A stretch of DNA of 64,000 bases from Bacillota bacterium (GTDB lineage: Bacteria; Bacillota; Clostridia; Lachnospirales; Lachnospiraceae): positions 62,001 to 126,000 of the forward strand of contig JAEVYY010000009.1 in the NCBI GenBank assembly GCA_023392535.1, in the 5' to 3' direction. Numbering within the stretch: position 1 is the stretch's first letter; every line of letters begins with the position of its first letter. The notes under the pieces are model-generated. The model was not told where the DNA came from, did not search any database, and saw only the letters and a program-made list of their open reading frames with translations. Of this stretch, positions 34,272 through 43,485 are shown one piece after another. Both the position numbers and the translations under genes were made by a program.

Positions 34272-34976
34272 CTATTTCATTTCAGCGTCTGTTCTAGGAT
34301 CAATAATCTTAACTGCATCAGCCACACGACCATACTGTCCACAAGCTTTTTCATAAGCAGTGTTCGCATCGTCCCCTTTTTTGATAAAGTCAGTCATTTT
34401 TCCAAGACTTACAAATTTATATCCAATAATCTGATCTTCTGCATCTAATGCAATACCTGTAACATAGCCTTCCGCCATTTCAAGATAACGAGGACCTTTC
34501 GCTAAGGTTCCATACATCGTACCAACTTGAGATCTAAGACCTTTACCAAGATCTTCCAGACCTGCACCAATTGGAAGTCCATCCTCAGAAAATGCACTTT
34601 GTGTACGTCCATAAACAATCTGTAAAAATAATTCTCTCATAGCTGTATTGATCGCATCGCAGACTAAATCTGTATTCAATGCTTCCATAACGGTTCTTCC
34701 CGGTAAGATTTCAGCTGCCATAGCTGCTGAATGAGTCATACCTGAACATCCGATTGTCTCTACTAATGCTTCCTGAATAATACCTTCTTTAACATTAAGT
34801 GTTAATTTACATGCTCCCTGTTGTGGTGCACACCAGCCAACACCATGTGTCAATCCTGAAATATCTTTGATTTCTTTTGCTTTTACCCATTTTGCTTCTT
34901 CTGGGATTGGTGCACAACCGTGGTTAACGCCTTGTGCTACGGAACACATTTCTTCCACTTCTTTTGAATAAATCAT
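34272..34976 (-). CDS. NifU/IscU-like iron-sulfur scaffold protein
   Basis: A 234-residue protein annotated in relatives as an iron-sulfur cluster assembly scaffold. The NifU-like core includes the ETIGCSGMTHSAAMAAEILPGRTVMEAL segment (Cys in GCSG), with more cysteines at about 11, 21, 49, 56 and 112. The C-terminal half (about 125-230) is specific to this family. It may hand clusters to its operon partner, the GGGtGRT protein; this is inferred from context. RBS AAGGAG; strong promoter with dyad upstream. Confidence 0.85.
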   Translation of the reverse strand: MIYSKEVEEMCSVAQGVNHGCAPIPEEAKWVKAKEIKDISGLTHGVGWCAPQQGACKLTLNVKEGIIQEALVETIGCSGMTHSAAMAAEILPGRTVMEALNTDLVCDAINTAMRELFLQIVYGRTQSAFSEDGLPIGAGLEDLGKGLRSQVGTMYGTLAKGPRYLEMAEGYVTGIALDAEDQIIGYKFVSLGKMTDFIKKGDDANTAYEKACGQYGRVADAVKIIDPRTDAEMK

Positions 34977-35027
34977 GTGAAATCTCCTTTCGATTATGTA
35001 AAACTTATATTTATGACTTTACTATTG

Positions 35028-35057
35028 ATATCACATCTATTGAGTATCAATTGTCAA
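35028..35057 (-). promoter_or_regulatory. Promoter and dyad of the NifU-like/GGGtGRT operon
   Basis: TTGACA (35052-35057) and TGATAT (35028-35033) are 18 bases apart. ATTGATA (35024-35030) and TATCAAT (35045-35051) form a dyad spanning the -10 to the edge of the -35, an operator-like position. Confidence 0.6.
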
Positions 35058-35202
35058 TAATAACCTTGTATATTCTCGCACAATTAGACAAAAAAATCTA
35101 GTCTTTTTTCTGTATTTATGCTTTTCTTTCTCTTTTTTAACGCATATGCTACAACATCTACCAGTTTTACCAGATCCTGCTTCGCTTTCTTACGATAATG
35201 GC

Positions 35203-35994
35203 CTATGATAGTATCATTCTGTCATTTGCAAATTCACCGCCACTTGCCTCTTCAAACTTAGTAAGCAGATCTGAGACTTTCAGGTTCTTCTTTTCTTCCC
35301 CAGCAATGTCATAGATAATACGTCCTTCGTGCATCATAACCAGACGATTTCCCATGCGAATTGCATCTTTCATATTATGAGTGACCATAAGTGCCGTCAG
35401 ATTATCTTCTGCCACAATTCTTTCCGTCAATTCCAAGACCGTTTTGGCTGTTTTCGGATCAAGTGCCGCCGTATGCTCATCCAATAGTAGTAATTTAGGT
35501 TTTTGTAGTGATGCCATCAAAAGTGTTAATGCTTGCCTTTGTCCTCCTGATAGCAGACCGACCTTGGAAGTGATTCTTGTCTCCAGACCTAATCCTAACT
35601 TTTTTAATTTTTCTATGTAGATTTCTTTTTCCTCTTTTGTAATTCCCCATCTAAGTCCACGTTTTTTGCCTCGTCTATAAGCTAATGCGAGGTTCTCTTC
35701 AATTTCCATACCTGCTGCAGTCCCATGCATCGGATCCTGAAATACACGTCCCAAATATTTTGCCCTGGCAAATTCTGGCTTTCTGGAGATATCTTCTCCA
35801 TCAAGAGTAATGACACCTGCGTCAATTGGGTAAACCCCGGCTATCATATTGAGCGTAGTAGATTTACCGGCACCATTACCTCCTATAATTGTAATGAAGT
35901 CACCTGGATTCATATGCAGATTTAGTCCACTTAATGCTACTTTTTCATTGATGGTTCCTCTGTTAAATGTTTTATCAACATTTTCTATCCTCAA
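35203..35994 (-). CDS. ABC transporter ATP-binding protein
   Basis: A 263-residue ATPase. Walker A GGNGAGKST, signature LSGGQRQALTL, Walker B LLLLDEHTAALD and the switch His in MVTHNMKDA are all present. It energises import of the substrate delivered by the lipoprotein encoded two genes upstream. The ATG at 35994 has GGAGGG inside the end of the permease gene and is preferred to the frame opening at 36039. Last gene of a solute-binding / permease / ATPase operon. I saw no strong terminator behind it. Confidence 0.95.
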   Translation of the reverse strand: MRIENVDKTFNRGTINEKVALSGLNLHMNPGDFITIIGGNGAGKSTTLNMIAGVYPIDAGVITLDGEDISRKPEFARAKYLGRVFQDPMHGTAAGMEIEENLALAYRRGKKRGLRWGITKEEKEIYIEKLKKLGLGLETRITSKVGLLSGGQRQALTLLMASLQKPKLLLLDEHTAALDPKTAKTVLELTERIVAEDNLTALMVTHNMKDAIRMGNRLVMMHEGRIIYDIAGEEKKNLKVSDLLTKFEEASGGEFANDRMILS

Positions 35995-35999
35995 CATGC

Positions 36000-36917
36000 T
36001 TATTTTCCTCCCTTTGTATAAGAAGATTTGATTTTCCATTTATCCATTGCAACAGGAATACATAAAGCCAATGCAACAATAATTGCAGATATTAACTTCA
36101 TATCATTCGCATCCATGCCCAATTGAAGAACAATCGCACGAATGATAAAAAATACGACTGAACCAACTACTGCTGATGTCAATTTCCCAGCAAAAGATCG
36201 TAATTTTCCAAGTAACATATCTCCTATTACAATGGCTGCAAGACCGATTACAATGGCTCCTGTACCCATACCCACATCTGCAAACTTTTGATTCTGGCAA
36301 ATAAGTGCACCTGACAATCCGACCAAACCGTTGCTAATCATAAGTGCCAGCATTTTAGACCATTTTGTATTTGTTCCAAGTGCTCGTATCATGTCCTCAT
36401 TATTCCCAGTAGCACGCAACGCACAACCAACTTCTGTACCAAAGAACCAATATAAAACAACAATTGTAAGAATCGCAAACACTATGCCAATCAACATGGT
36501 TGCCATAGATTGTGAGATGCCTGTAAGCGCCATAAATTTGGTAACAATCGTATCTACTTTTAAAAGCGGAATATTACTTCTGCCCATAATTCTTAAATTA
36601 ATCGACCATAAGGCAATTTGTGTTAGAATACCAGCTAATATAGCGGGAATTTCAAAAACCGTATGTAAAAAACCTGTAACCGCACCTGCTATCACTCCGG
36701 CTAAGGTAGCGACCACCAATGCTATAACTGGATTTACGCCATGCGTCACCACTAGCATGGCACAAACACATCCCCCGAGTGCAAAACTACCATCTACGGT
36801 CAAATCCGCAATATCCAAAATTTTATATGTGATATAAACACCCAGAACCATAATTCCCCATAAAATACCTTGTGTCATAGCTCCTTGCATAGCTAACATA
36901 ACACCACCAAAGTTCAT
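36000..36917 (-). CDS. ABC transporter permease
   Basis: A 305-residue integral membrane protein with about eight hydrophobic helices, of the BPD_transp_2 family (LivH/RbsC-like). The ADLTVDGSFALGGCVCAML segment and the GNNEDMIRALG loop, which contacts the ATPase, are visible. It forms the channel of the importer. GGAGGAG precedes the ATG. It is separated from the solute-binding gene by a strong hairpin, which should reduce its transcript level. Confidence 0.95.
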   Translation of the reverse strand: MNFGGVMLAMQGAMTQGILWGIMVLGVYITYKILDIADLTVDGSFALGGCVCAMLVVTHGVNPVIALVVATLAGVIAGAVTGFLHTVFEIPAILAGILTQIALWSINLRIMGRSNIPLLKVDTIVTKFMALTGISQSMATMLIGIVFAILTIVVLYWFFGTEVGCALRATGNNEDMIRALGTNTKWSKMLALMISNGLVGLSGALICQNQKFADVGMGTGAIVIGLAAIVIGDMLLGKLRSFAGKLTSAVVGSVVFFIIRAIVLQLGMDANDMKLISAIIVALALCIPVAMDKWKIKSSYTKGGK

Positions 36918-37020
36918 AAAAGTCTCCTCCTGCTATCTGTTGATTCATCTGTTTTATCTTTCATTTTCATGCTTAACTATAGTACCACAAAATTTTACAT
37001 TATTAAAGTATTAAATCACA

Positions 37021-37073
37021 AAAAATAAACCAAGAATATTGCTGTTTAGGCAATACTCTTGGTTTATTTTTTG
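37021..37073 (-). terminator. Intercistronic terminator between solute-binding and permease genes
   Basis: A stem of about 20 bp, AAATAAACCAAGA-TATTGC paired with its complement around a 7-base loop, followed by T-rich sequence on the minus strand. It probably allows partial readthrough, so the binding protein is made in excess. Confidence 0.8.
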
Positions 37074-37086
37074 TTACTATTTGGTA

Positions 37087-38115
37087 TTATTTTTTATATG
37101 CCGATAGATCTACTCCTAAAGTTGCAGCTGTTTCATCATTTCCAGCAAATTCACATTGTTCTGCGGTCAAATATCCAATTGGCATATCGCTGGTTGTTGC
37201 TTCCCCTTTTAAAATCTTAACGGCCTGCTCTGCAGTCAGCTTTCCTAAATTGTAATAATCAATTCCAAATGTTGCAAGTCCACCTGCTTCCACCATTCCA
37301 GCTTCCCCACAAATGGCTGGAAGTTTATTTTCATTTGCAATCATAGCAACCGTTGTCATTCCAGCAGCGATCATATTATCAGTCGGACAATAAATAGCAT
37401 CTACTTTACCAATCATAGATTCCACAACCGATTGAATTTCATTTGAGCTTGAGACTGTGAATTCTTTCCAATCAAGACCTGCTGCCTCAATCTCTTTTTT
37501 TGCAATATCCGCTTGAAATACTGAGTTATCCTCTGCAGAACAGTATAGGATTCCCACTTTTTTTACTTGCGGAAGTAGTTCTGTTAATAATGCAATCTGT
37601 TCTTTTACTGGGGTTAAGTCTGATGTACCTGATACATTACCTCCAGGTGCTTCATTTGAAGCAACAAGCCCAGAAGTTGCTGGATCAGTAACGGCTGTTA
37701 CTAGAATCGGAATATCCGTTGTTTTTCCTGCTACGGCTTGTGCAGCTGGTGTTGCTATTGCTAAAATCAAATCATTTCCATCATTTACTAGTTTAGAAGC
37801 AATCGTATCACATGCAGTCTGATCTCCCTGTGCATTTTGCTGATCTACTTCATATTTGATACCAGCCTCTTCTAATCCATCTATAAATCCTTTATTTGCA
37901 GCATCAAGTGCTGCATGTTCAACCAATTGGATCACACCAATCTTATATACGGTATCTTCAGAGGTGTCAGACTTTACTACCTCCTCTGACGTGACTGCAT
38001 CCGCCGAAGCTGCTTCTGTAGCCGGTGTTTCTGTTGTTTCTGTTTTGTTTCCGCAACCAATTAACATAGTGACGGACATTACGCCTACAAGACCCATCAT
38101 TACTAATTTTTTCAT
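37087..38115 (-). CDS. ABC transporter substrate-binding lipoprotein (TrpX-like family)
   Basis: A 342-residue protein. The signal peptide has lipobox LIGC (Cys21), then a Thr/Glu/Ala-rich linker, then an ABC_sub_bind fold from about 57. YKIGVIQLVEHAALD, CPTDNMIAAG and GIDYYNLGKLTAEQAV resemble TrpX-type proteins, which bind tryptophan or tyrosine, but there is no T-box leader, so the ligand is uncertain. AAAGGAG precedes the ATG. First gene of the importer operon. Confidence 0.92.
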   Translation of the reverse strand: MKKLVMMGLVGVMSVTMLIGCGNKTETTETPATEAASADAVTSEEVVKSDTSEDTVYKIGVIQLVEHAALDAANKGFIDGLEEAGIKYEVDQQNAQGDQTACDTIASKLVNDGNDLILAIATPAAQAVAGKTTDIPILVTAVTDPATSGLVASNEAPGGNVSGTSDLTPVKEQIALLTELLPQVKKVGILYCSAEDNSVFQADIAKKEIEAAGLDWKEFTVSSSNEIQSVVESMIGKVDAIYCPTDNMIAAGMTTVAMIANENKLPAICGEAGMVEAGGLATFGIDYYNLGKLTAEQAVKILKGEATTSDMPIGYLTAEQCEFAGNDETAATLGVDLSAYKK

Positions 38116-38180
38116 AATATTCTCCTTTTTAATCTTACTTTTTTCGTTTAACGCTTTTACGCATTAAAGTAAATATATAA

Positions 38181-38232
38181 AAAAATATACGCGAAAAGAG
38201 ACGTTTTGTCAATTCTTTTCGCGTATATTTTT
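38181..38232. terminator. 19-bp perfect-stem bidirectional terminator
   Basis: AAAAATATACGCGAAAAGA pairs without mismatch with TCTTTTCGCGTATATTTTT across a 14-base loop. A/T-runs on both ends allow termination of the upstream acyltransferase-like gene and isolation of the importer operon. Confidence 0.85.
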
Positions 38233-38250
38233 AAGGCCAGGCTATAAAGT

Positions 38251-38922
38251 CTATTCCGAATATTTTTTAATGATATCATTCTGTTTCTTATAGATACTAT
38301 TTGGTGGAATATATCCTCTTACACTGGAAATCGGATAAACATTTGAGTCTCTTCCTATGACTGTCCCCGGGTTCAGTACGGAATTACACCCTACTTCCAC
38401 ATGATCACCTATCATTGCACCGACTTTCTTAATACCCGTTTCAACCACACCAGTATCAGATTTTATTACCACTGATGTTTTATCACTCTTTACATTGGAG
38501 GTAATGGATCCCGCTCCCATATGTGCCTTAAATCCAAGAATACTATCTCCAACATAATTATAATGTGGAACTTGTACCTTATTAAACAGTATGACATTCT
38601 TTAACTCTGTGGAATTTCCTACGACAGCGCCTTTTCCCACAATAGCATTACCCCTGATATATGCACATTGTCTTATCTCTGCTTCCTCGTCAATAATACA
38701 CGGTCCGTTAATATAAGCAGACTCAAACACATGCGCAGATTTTGCTATCCATATGTCATCTCCCCTTTTTTCAAATCTGTCAGCTGGAAGGGTTTCCCCT
38801 AACTTTAAGATAAATGCACTTATTTTGGGCAGTACCTCCCATGGATACGTAAATCCCGTAAATATCTGCGCTGCAATTGATTCGTTTAGATCATATAGAT
38901 TTTCAATCCTAAATTGTTCCAT
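38251..38922 (-). CDS. Left-handed beta-helix protein (GlmU C-terminal-like)
   Basis: A 223-residue protein. After a helical N-terminus (about 1-50), hexapeptide repeats from about 60 to 205 form a left-handed beta-helix, with ESAYINGPCIIDEEAEIRQ and VGDSILGFKAHMGAGSITSN resembling the acetyltransferase half of GlmU. The uridylyltransferase half is missing. It may be an acetyl- or other acyltransferase, or a sugar-phosphate-binding relative. GGGAGAT precedes the ATG; it lies 34 bases after topB. Confidence 0.85.
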   Translation of the reverse strand: MEQFRIENLYDLNESIAAQIFTGFTYPWEVLPKISAFILKLGETLPADRFEKRGDDIWIAKSAHVFESAYINGPCIIDEEAEIRQCAYIRGNAIVGKGAVVGNSTELKNVILFNKVQVPHYNYVGDSILGFKAHMGAGSITSNVKSDKTSVVIKSDTGVVETGIKKVGAMIGDHVEVGCNSVLNPGTVIGRDSNVYPISSVRGYIPPNSIYKKQNDIIKKYSE

Positions 38923-38956
38923 CCTATATCTCCCATCTGAAGAATTTTAATAATAG

Positions 38957-40969
38957 TTATTTGTAATACCTTAACACATTATGAAATAATGTAAATAACG
39001 CCGTTTGGTTGTTTAACTGTTTTACCTGATTTGTTCTTCTGCTTACGAACCCTGATAATTTATCGATATATTCTTTATTCGTAATACTACCATCTGCTAC
39101 TCCTGTCAGACCTTTTTCCCAACTCGCAGTTAAAGTGGGATTTAATAACGCACTGATGGAATGACTGACCACTTCATAAATTAATTCACCCATCAATGTC
39201 GGGGTCAGAATCTGGGTCTTTTTATTTAGAGCAATATAATTAATGTTCACTAACTTTTTAAGGATTTCCGCACGGGTTGCAGATGTTCCGATTCCACTGC
39301 CCTTCATTTGGGCTCTTAAGTCTTCATCCTCAATAAACTGCCCTGCATTTTCCATTGTCAGAATGATGGAACCGGAATTATATCTCTTAGGAGGAGATGT
39401 TTCTCCTTCTTTGATATACATTTGCTTTAAGGATAATTTTGTGCCTTTTTTTAATGATCCCAGTATTTCTAAAAATCCACTGTCACATTCAGCATCTTCT
39501 GATTCTCTTTCGTTTCCCTTTTTTTTATCCTCATCACTATTTTTCGCAAAAGAATACTTCATCACTTTTTTATAACCTTCGTCTACTAAAATTTTAAAGG
39601 TAGAATAAAATTTCTCACTTTTTACGGATGTTGTTAAGTTAATCTTATTATAGATTGCAGGAGAATAAAAAATGGCCAAAAATCTTCGAACAATGATCTC
39701 ATATACTTTTGTTGCTGTTGGAGTCAAAGTTCCAAGTGCTCCAAATCCTTGTCCTGTTGGAATGATCGCATAGTGATCTGTAATTTGTTTATCATTTACA
39801 TATCTGGATTTTCCTATCTTCTTATAGGCTTCTGTTTGTAATACTTCTTTGGCATATTCACTACCATATTCATAATTGCAAAGTCCCTTCAAGTTCTTAC
39901 TAATTTCCTTTACTACCGCAGTTGACAATACTCTGGCATCGGTCCTTGGATAAGTAGTCATCTTTTTTTCATATAGCTCCTGAACAATACGGAGTGTCTC
40001 ATCCGGACTTATTTTAAATAATTTTGAACAATCATTTTGTAATTCGGCAAGATTGTATAGTAGTGGAGGATTTTTAGTTTCCTTTTTGCGTCCAATTTCC
40101 TCAAGGATGGGATCTGCAACAGGTTCATTTTCTAGAAAAGTAATCAGATTTTCTGCCGTTTCCTTCTCTAAAAATCCATTTTCTTTGTATAACAATGGTG
40201 ATTGAAAATAAGTTGAACCTTCTACCGCCTTCCATTCCCCTTGGTATTCATGATTCAAGAAGGTAAAACTTGCGAACAATCGATAAAACGGAGTCTTGAC
40301 AAATTCTCTGACTTCCCTATCTCTGTTTACAATGATTCCTAGTACGCAGGTCATTACGCGCCCAACAGAAATGACGGCCTTATCCACCTTTAAAAAATTT
40401 TTTAAGGTATTGCTGTACTTTAAAGTCAACACCCTTGAAAAATTGATTCCCATCAAATAATCTTCTTTTGCCCGCAAATAAGCTGCGGAACAAAGATTAT
40501 CGTAAGCAGAGGAATCTTTTGCTTCTTTTATTCCACGAAGGATCTCATCTTCTGTCTGAGAATCGATCCAGACACGTTTCAACTTCGCATTTTTATTATA
40601 TCCAGCAACCTGTAAAACAAGTCTTTGTATATATTCTCCCTCACGCCCAGAGTCGCCACAATTATAAATAACATCAATATCCTCACGGTTGAATATATGT
40701 TTCACAATTGCAAATTGTTTTTTTACATTTTCAATAACTTCATATTTGTATTCTACCGGGATAAACGGAATGGTATCAAGAGACCATCTTTTGTATTTGG
40801 AATCATAAGCCTCCGGATAGCTCATAGTAACCAAGTGCCCGACACACCAGGTAATAATTGCCTCTTGCGATTCCATATAACCGTCTTTATTCTTGAAGTT
40901 GTATTTAAGCGCTTTCCCAAATTCTCTTGCTACACTTGGTTTTTCGGCAATAAAAACACTTTTACCCAT
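38957..40969 (-). CDS. topB: DNA topoisomerase III
   Basis: A 670-residue type IA topoisomerase. The toprim domain has SVFIAEKPSVAREF and SGREGEY (107-113), and the catalytic Tyr is Tyr340 in TTYPRTDAR. GIGTSATRAEIL lies near the C-terminal end of the core. It decatenates DNA and unlinks recombination intermediates. No C-terminal zinc domain is seen. The ATG at 40969 overlaps the miaB stop by one base (TAATG), so translation is coupled. Confidence 0.95.
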   Translation of the reverse strand: MGKSVFIAEKPSVAREFGKALKYNFKNKDGYMESQEAIITWCVGHLVTMSYPEAYDSKYKRWSLDTIPFIPVEYKYEVIENVKKQFAIVKHIFNREDIDVIYNCGDSGREGEYIQRLVLQVAGYNKNAKLKRVWIDSQTEDEILRGIKEAKDSSAYDNLCSAAYLRAKEDYLMGINFSRVLTLKYSNTLKNFLKVDKAVISVGRVMTCVLGIIVNRDREVREFVKTPFYRLFASFTFLNHEYQGEWKAVEGSTYFQSPLLYKENGFLEKETAENLITFLENEPVADPILEEIGRKKETKNPPLLYNLAELQNDCSKLFKISPDETLRIVQELYEKKMTTYPRTDARVLSTAVVKEISKNLKGLCNYEYGSEYAKEVLQTEAYKKIGKSRYVNDKQITDHYAIIPTGQGFGALGTLTPTATKVYEIIVRRFLAIFYSPAIYNKINLTTSVKSEKFYSTFKILVDEGYKKVMKYSFAKNSDEDKKKGNERESEDAECDSGFLEILGSLKKGTKLSLKQMYIKEGETSPPKRYNSGSIILTMENAGQFIEDEDLRAQMKGSGIGTSATRAEILKKLVNINYIALNKKTQILTPTLMGELIYEVVSHSISALLNPTLTASWEKGLTGVADGSITNKEYIDKLSGFVSRRTNQVKQLNNQTALFTLFHNVLRYYK

Positions 40970-42393
40970 TACGAACCTTCCATCTGTCCAAAATAATAAA
41001 ATCCACGGCTTTCATTCAAATGCACCTTTACGATTTTTCCGATTAAGGAAGCGTCACCTTTAAAATGGACAATTGTATTGTTTGATAATCTTCCTGAGAT
41101 CAATTGAGAATCATGCTCATTTATTTCTTCCACCAAGACTTCTACTGTCCTGCCTACTAATTTCTTAACTTGTTTCTCCGCAACTTCATGAACTATTGCG
41201 AGAACTTTATTAAAACCTTCCTTGACCGAATCTTCCGGTACCTGATCTTCCATTGCCGCCGCCGGAGTCCCCGTGCGTTTCGAGTAGATAAACGTAAAAG
41301 CATTATCAAATTCAACTTTGCGGATAACATCTATCGTTTCTTCAATGTCTTCCATCGTTTCCCCAGGAAATCCAATTATTAAGTCCGTTGTAATAGCCGC
41401 CTCTGGAATTTCTTCACGGATTTTTTTGGCAAGTGTCAAATATTGTTCTTTCTCATAACGACGGTTCATTCGCTTTAAAATACGACTGCTTCCGGATTGC
41501 AGTGGAAGATGTACATGCTGGCATATTTTTTTGGAATGTTTCATAACATGAATTAAATCATCTGATAAATCTTTCGGATGTGAAGTCATAAAACGAATTC
41601 TTTGAAGACCTTCTATTTTTTCTATCTCTTGTAATAATTCTGGAAAACTCATCTTATCTTCAAAATTATTACCATAAGAATTGACATTCTGACCAAGAAG
41701 CATAATTTCAACAACGCCATCCGCAACTAGATTTTCTATTTCTCTTATAATATCTTTTGGCTGTCTGCTGCGTTCTCGACCTCTTACATAGGGAACGATG
41801 CAGTAACTGCAGAAATTATTGCAACCAAACATGATATTAATACCTGATTTAAACTTATATTTTCTTTCTACTGGAAGGTCTTCTACAATCTGATCCGTAT
41901 CTTTCCAGATATCAACGACCATCCGTTTCGACTCAAACATAGTGACAACCAATTCCGCAAATTTAAAGATATTATGCGTTCCGAAGATCAAATCCACAAA
42001 ACGATAGCTTTTTTGAATCTTTTCAATCACAGTTGGTTCCTGCATCATACAGCCACATAACGCAATTCGCATATCCGCATTTTTCTTTTTCTTATTACTA
42101 AGAGCGCCCAGTCTTCCATATACTTTCTGATTTGCATTATCACGTACCGTACACGTATTATAGATTACAAAATCTGCATCTTCTGTTTCTACTTCTTCGT
42201 ATCCGATTTGTTCTAAAATCCCTGAGAGCTTCTCTGAATCCCTTGCATTCATTTGACAACCAAAAGTAGTTACACAGAACGTTGGTTTTTTTCCTTTTTC
42301 TTCTGTTATTTTTGCAACATAGTCTCTTGCTTTTTCCATGAAATAATATTGACGTTTCGTCTCGTCAATTGGTATCTTTCTATTTGCTTCCAT
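40969..42393 (-). CDS. miaB: tRNA-2-methylthio-N6-dimethylallyladenosine synthase
   Basis: A 474-residue radical-SAM methylthiotransferase. The N-terminal cluster ligands are Cys46, Cys81 and Cys113 or Cys115, and the radical-SAM CNNFCSYC is at 191-198. The C-terminal TRAM domain (VEVLVEEINEHDSQLISGR) binds tRNA. It methylthiolates A37 of tRNAs reading UNN codons. It is driven by its own promoter and is the first gene before topB. The initial ATG is preceded by a GGAG site. Confidence 0.96.
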   Translation of the reverse strand: MEANRKIPIDETKRQYYFMEKARDYVAKITEEKGKKPTFCVTTFGCQMNARDSEKLSGILEQIGYEEVETEDADFVIYNTCTVRDNANQKVYGRLGALSNKKKKNADMRIALCGCMMQEPTVIEKIQKSYRFVDLIFGTHNIFKFAELVVTMFESKRMVVDIWKDTDQIVEDLPVERKYKFKSGINIMFGCNNFCSYCIVPYVRGRERSRQPKDIIREIENLVADGVVEIMLLGQNVNSYGNNFEDKMSFPELLQEIEKIEGLQRIRFMTSHPKDLSDDLIHVMKHSKKICQHVHLPLQSGSSRILKRMNRRYEKEQYLTLAKKIREEIPEAAITTDLIIGFPGETMEDIEETIDVIRKVEFDNAFTFIYSKRTGTPAAAMEDQVPEDSVKEGFNKVLAIVHEVAEKQVKKLVGRTVEVLVEEINEHDSQLISGRLSNNTIVHFKGDASLIGKIVKVHLNESRGFYYFGQMEGS

Positions 42394-42442
42394 TGTAAAA
42401 CTCCATTCTACTATCTATCATATGTTTTAACCAATCTTTGTT

Positions 42443-42471
42443 AGTATAACAGATACTAATTTAAGTATCAA
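42443..42471 (-). promoter_or_regulatory. Promoter of miaB-topB
   Basis: TTGATA (42466-42471) and TATACT (42443-42448) with a 17-base spacer, about 50 bases before miaB. Confidence 0.65.
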
Positions 42472-42493
42472 ATAATGGTCTTGCTTACTTGAT

Positions 42494-43450
42494 TTATTTA
42501 AATTCCATGATTTTTTTGGTATATTCACGAATTAATTTTGTTGATTCCTTGAATCGCGCCAACTCTCCCGGGGTCATATGTATTTCAAGGACATCTGCTG
42601 CGCCTATGCGATTCAATACGGTAGGTACACCTGCATAGACATCTTTTTCACCATATTCTCCCTCCAGTAAAGTAGAAACCGGTATGATTTTATTCTCATC
42701 ATTTAAGATTGCTTTAATAATACCTGCACAGGCTGTTGCAATACCATAATATGTGGTTCCTTTTCGGTTAAATATCTCCCAACCCTCTCTTGAAGTTTTA
42801 TATACGAGTTCATCTAAATCAATTTCGCCAATCATTTCCTTATTGTCCTGAATTACATCGTAAAACGGTTTCCCTGCAATCGTAACGGTAGACCATGGCA
42901 CCATTTGCGAATCACCATGCTCACCCATTGAGTATGCATGCACGCTTCTTGGATCCACCTTTGCTATTTCTGCTATAAAGTTTTGTAATCTGGCAGAATC
43001 AATGGCAGTTCCTGTTCCAATCACCTGATTTTTTGGCAAACCGGATAAGGAATGAATAAAATGTGCTACGATATCAACAGGGTTTGATATTGCAATAAAA
43101 ATTCCATCAAATCCGCTTTTCATAATAGGTTCTACGATAGATTTACAGATCTTAGCACTCAATTCTAAAGTGTCGAGTCTTGATTGCCCTGGTTTTGGTG
43201 GAGCGCCAGCGGTAATTACTACAATATCAGCATCACTGCAATCTGCATAAGTTCCTTTTATTACCTTGACATTGCGATGCAGGTATTCAATGCAATCCTT
43301 TAAATCCAGTACTTCTCCATATGCTCTTTCCTCATTTAAATCGATCATAACCACTTTATCACAAACGCCTTGTGTTACTAGACTGAATGCTGTCGAAGAT
43401 CCTACCAGACCACATCCTATAATTGCTACTTTACGCTCTGTCATTTTCAT
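42494..43450 (-). CDS. ldh: L-lactate dehydrogenase
   Basis: A 318-residue NAD-dependent enzyme. The Rossmann motif is GCGLVGSS, the specificity loop has Gln in KPGQSRLD (Gln, not Arg, so lactate rather than malate), Asp/His catalysis is in ISNPVDIVAH and GEHGDSQ. It reduces pyruvate to lactate in fermentation. GGCGGTG precedes the ATG. It lies 35 bases after proA in the same direction and may be read with it. Confidence 0.95.
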   Translation of the reverse strand: MKMTERKVAIIGCGLVGSSTAFSLVTQGVCDKVVMIDLNEERAYGEVLDLKDCIEYLHRNVKVIKGTYADCSDADIVVITAGAPPKPGQSRLDTLELSAKICKSIVEPIMKSGFDGIFIAISNPVDIVAHFIHSLSGLPKNQVIGTGTAIDSARLQNFIAEIAKVDPRSVHAYSMGEHGDSQMVPWSTVTIAGKPFYDVIQDNKEMIGEIDLDELVYKTSREGWEIFNRKGTTYYGIATACAGIIKAILNDENKIIPVSTLLEGEYGEKDVYAGVPTVLNRIGAADVLEIHMTPGELARFKESTKLIREYTKKIMEFK

Positions 43451-43485
43451 AATATTTACACCGCCTATTTAAACTTATTTACTTT

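Noticed and set aside
35080..35202. About 44 open codons after the ABC ATPase stop (RKKAKQDLVKLVD...), minus strand
   Set aside because: No ATG, GTG or TTG start and no ribosome site. It could be a relic but cannot be supported.
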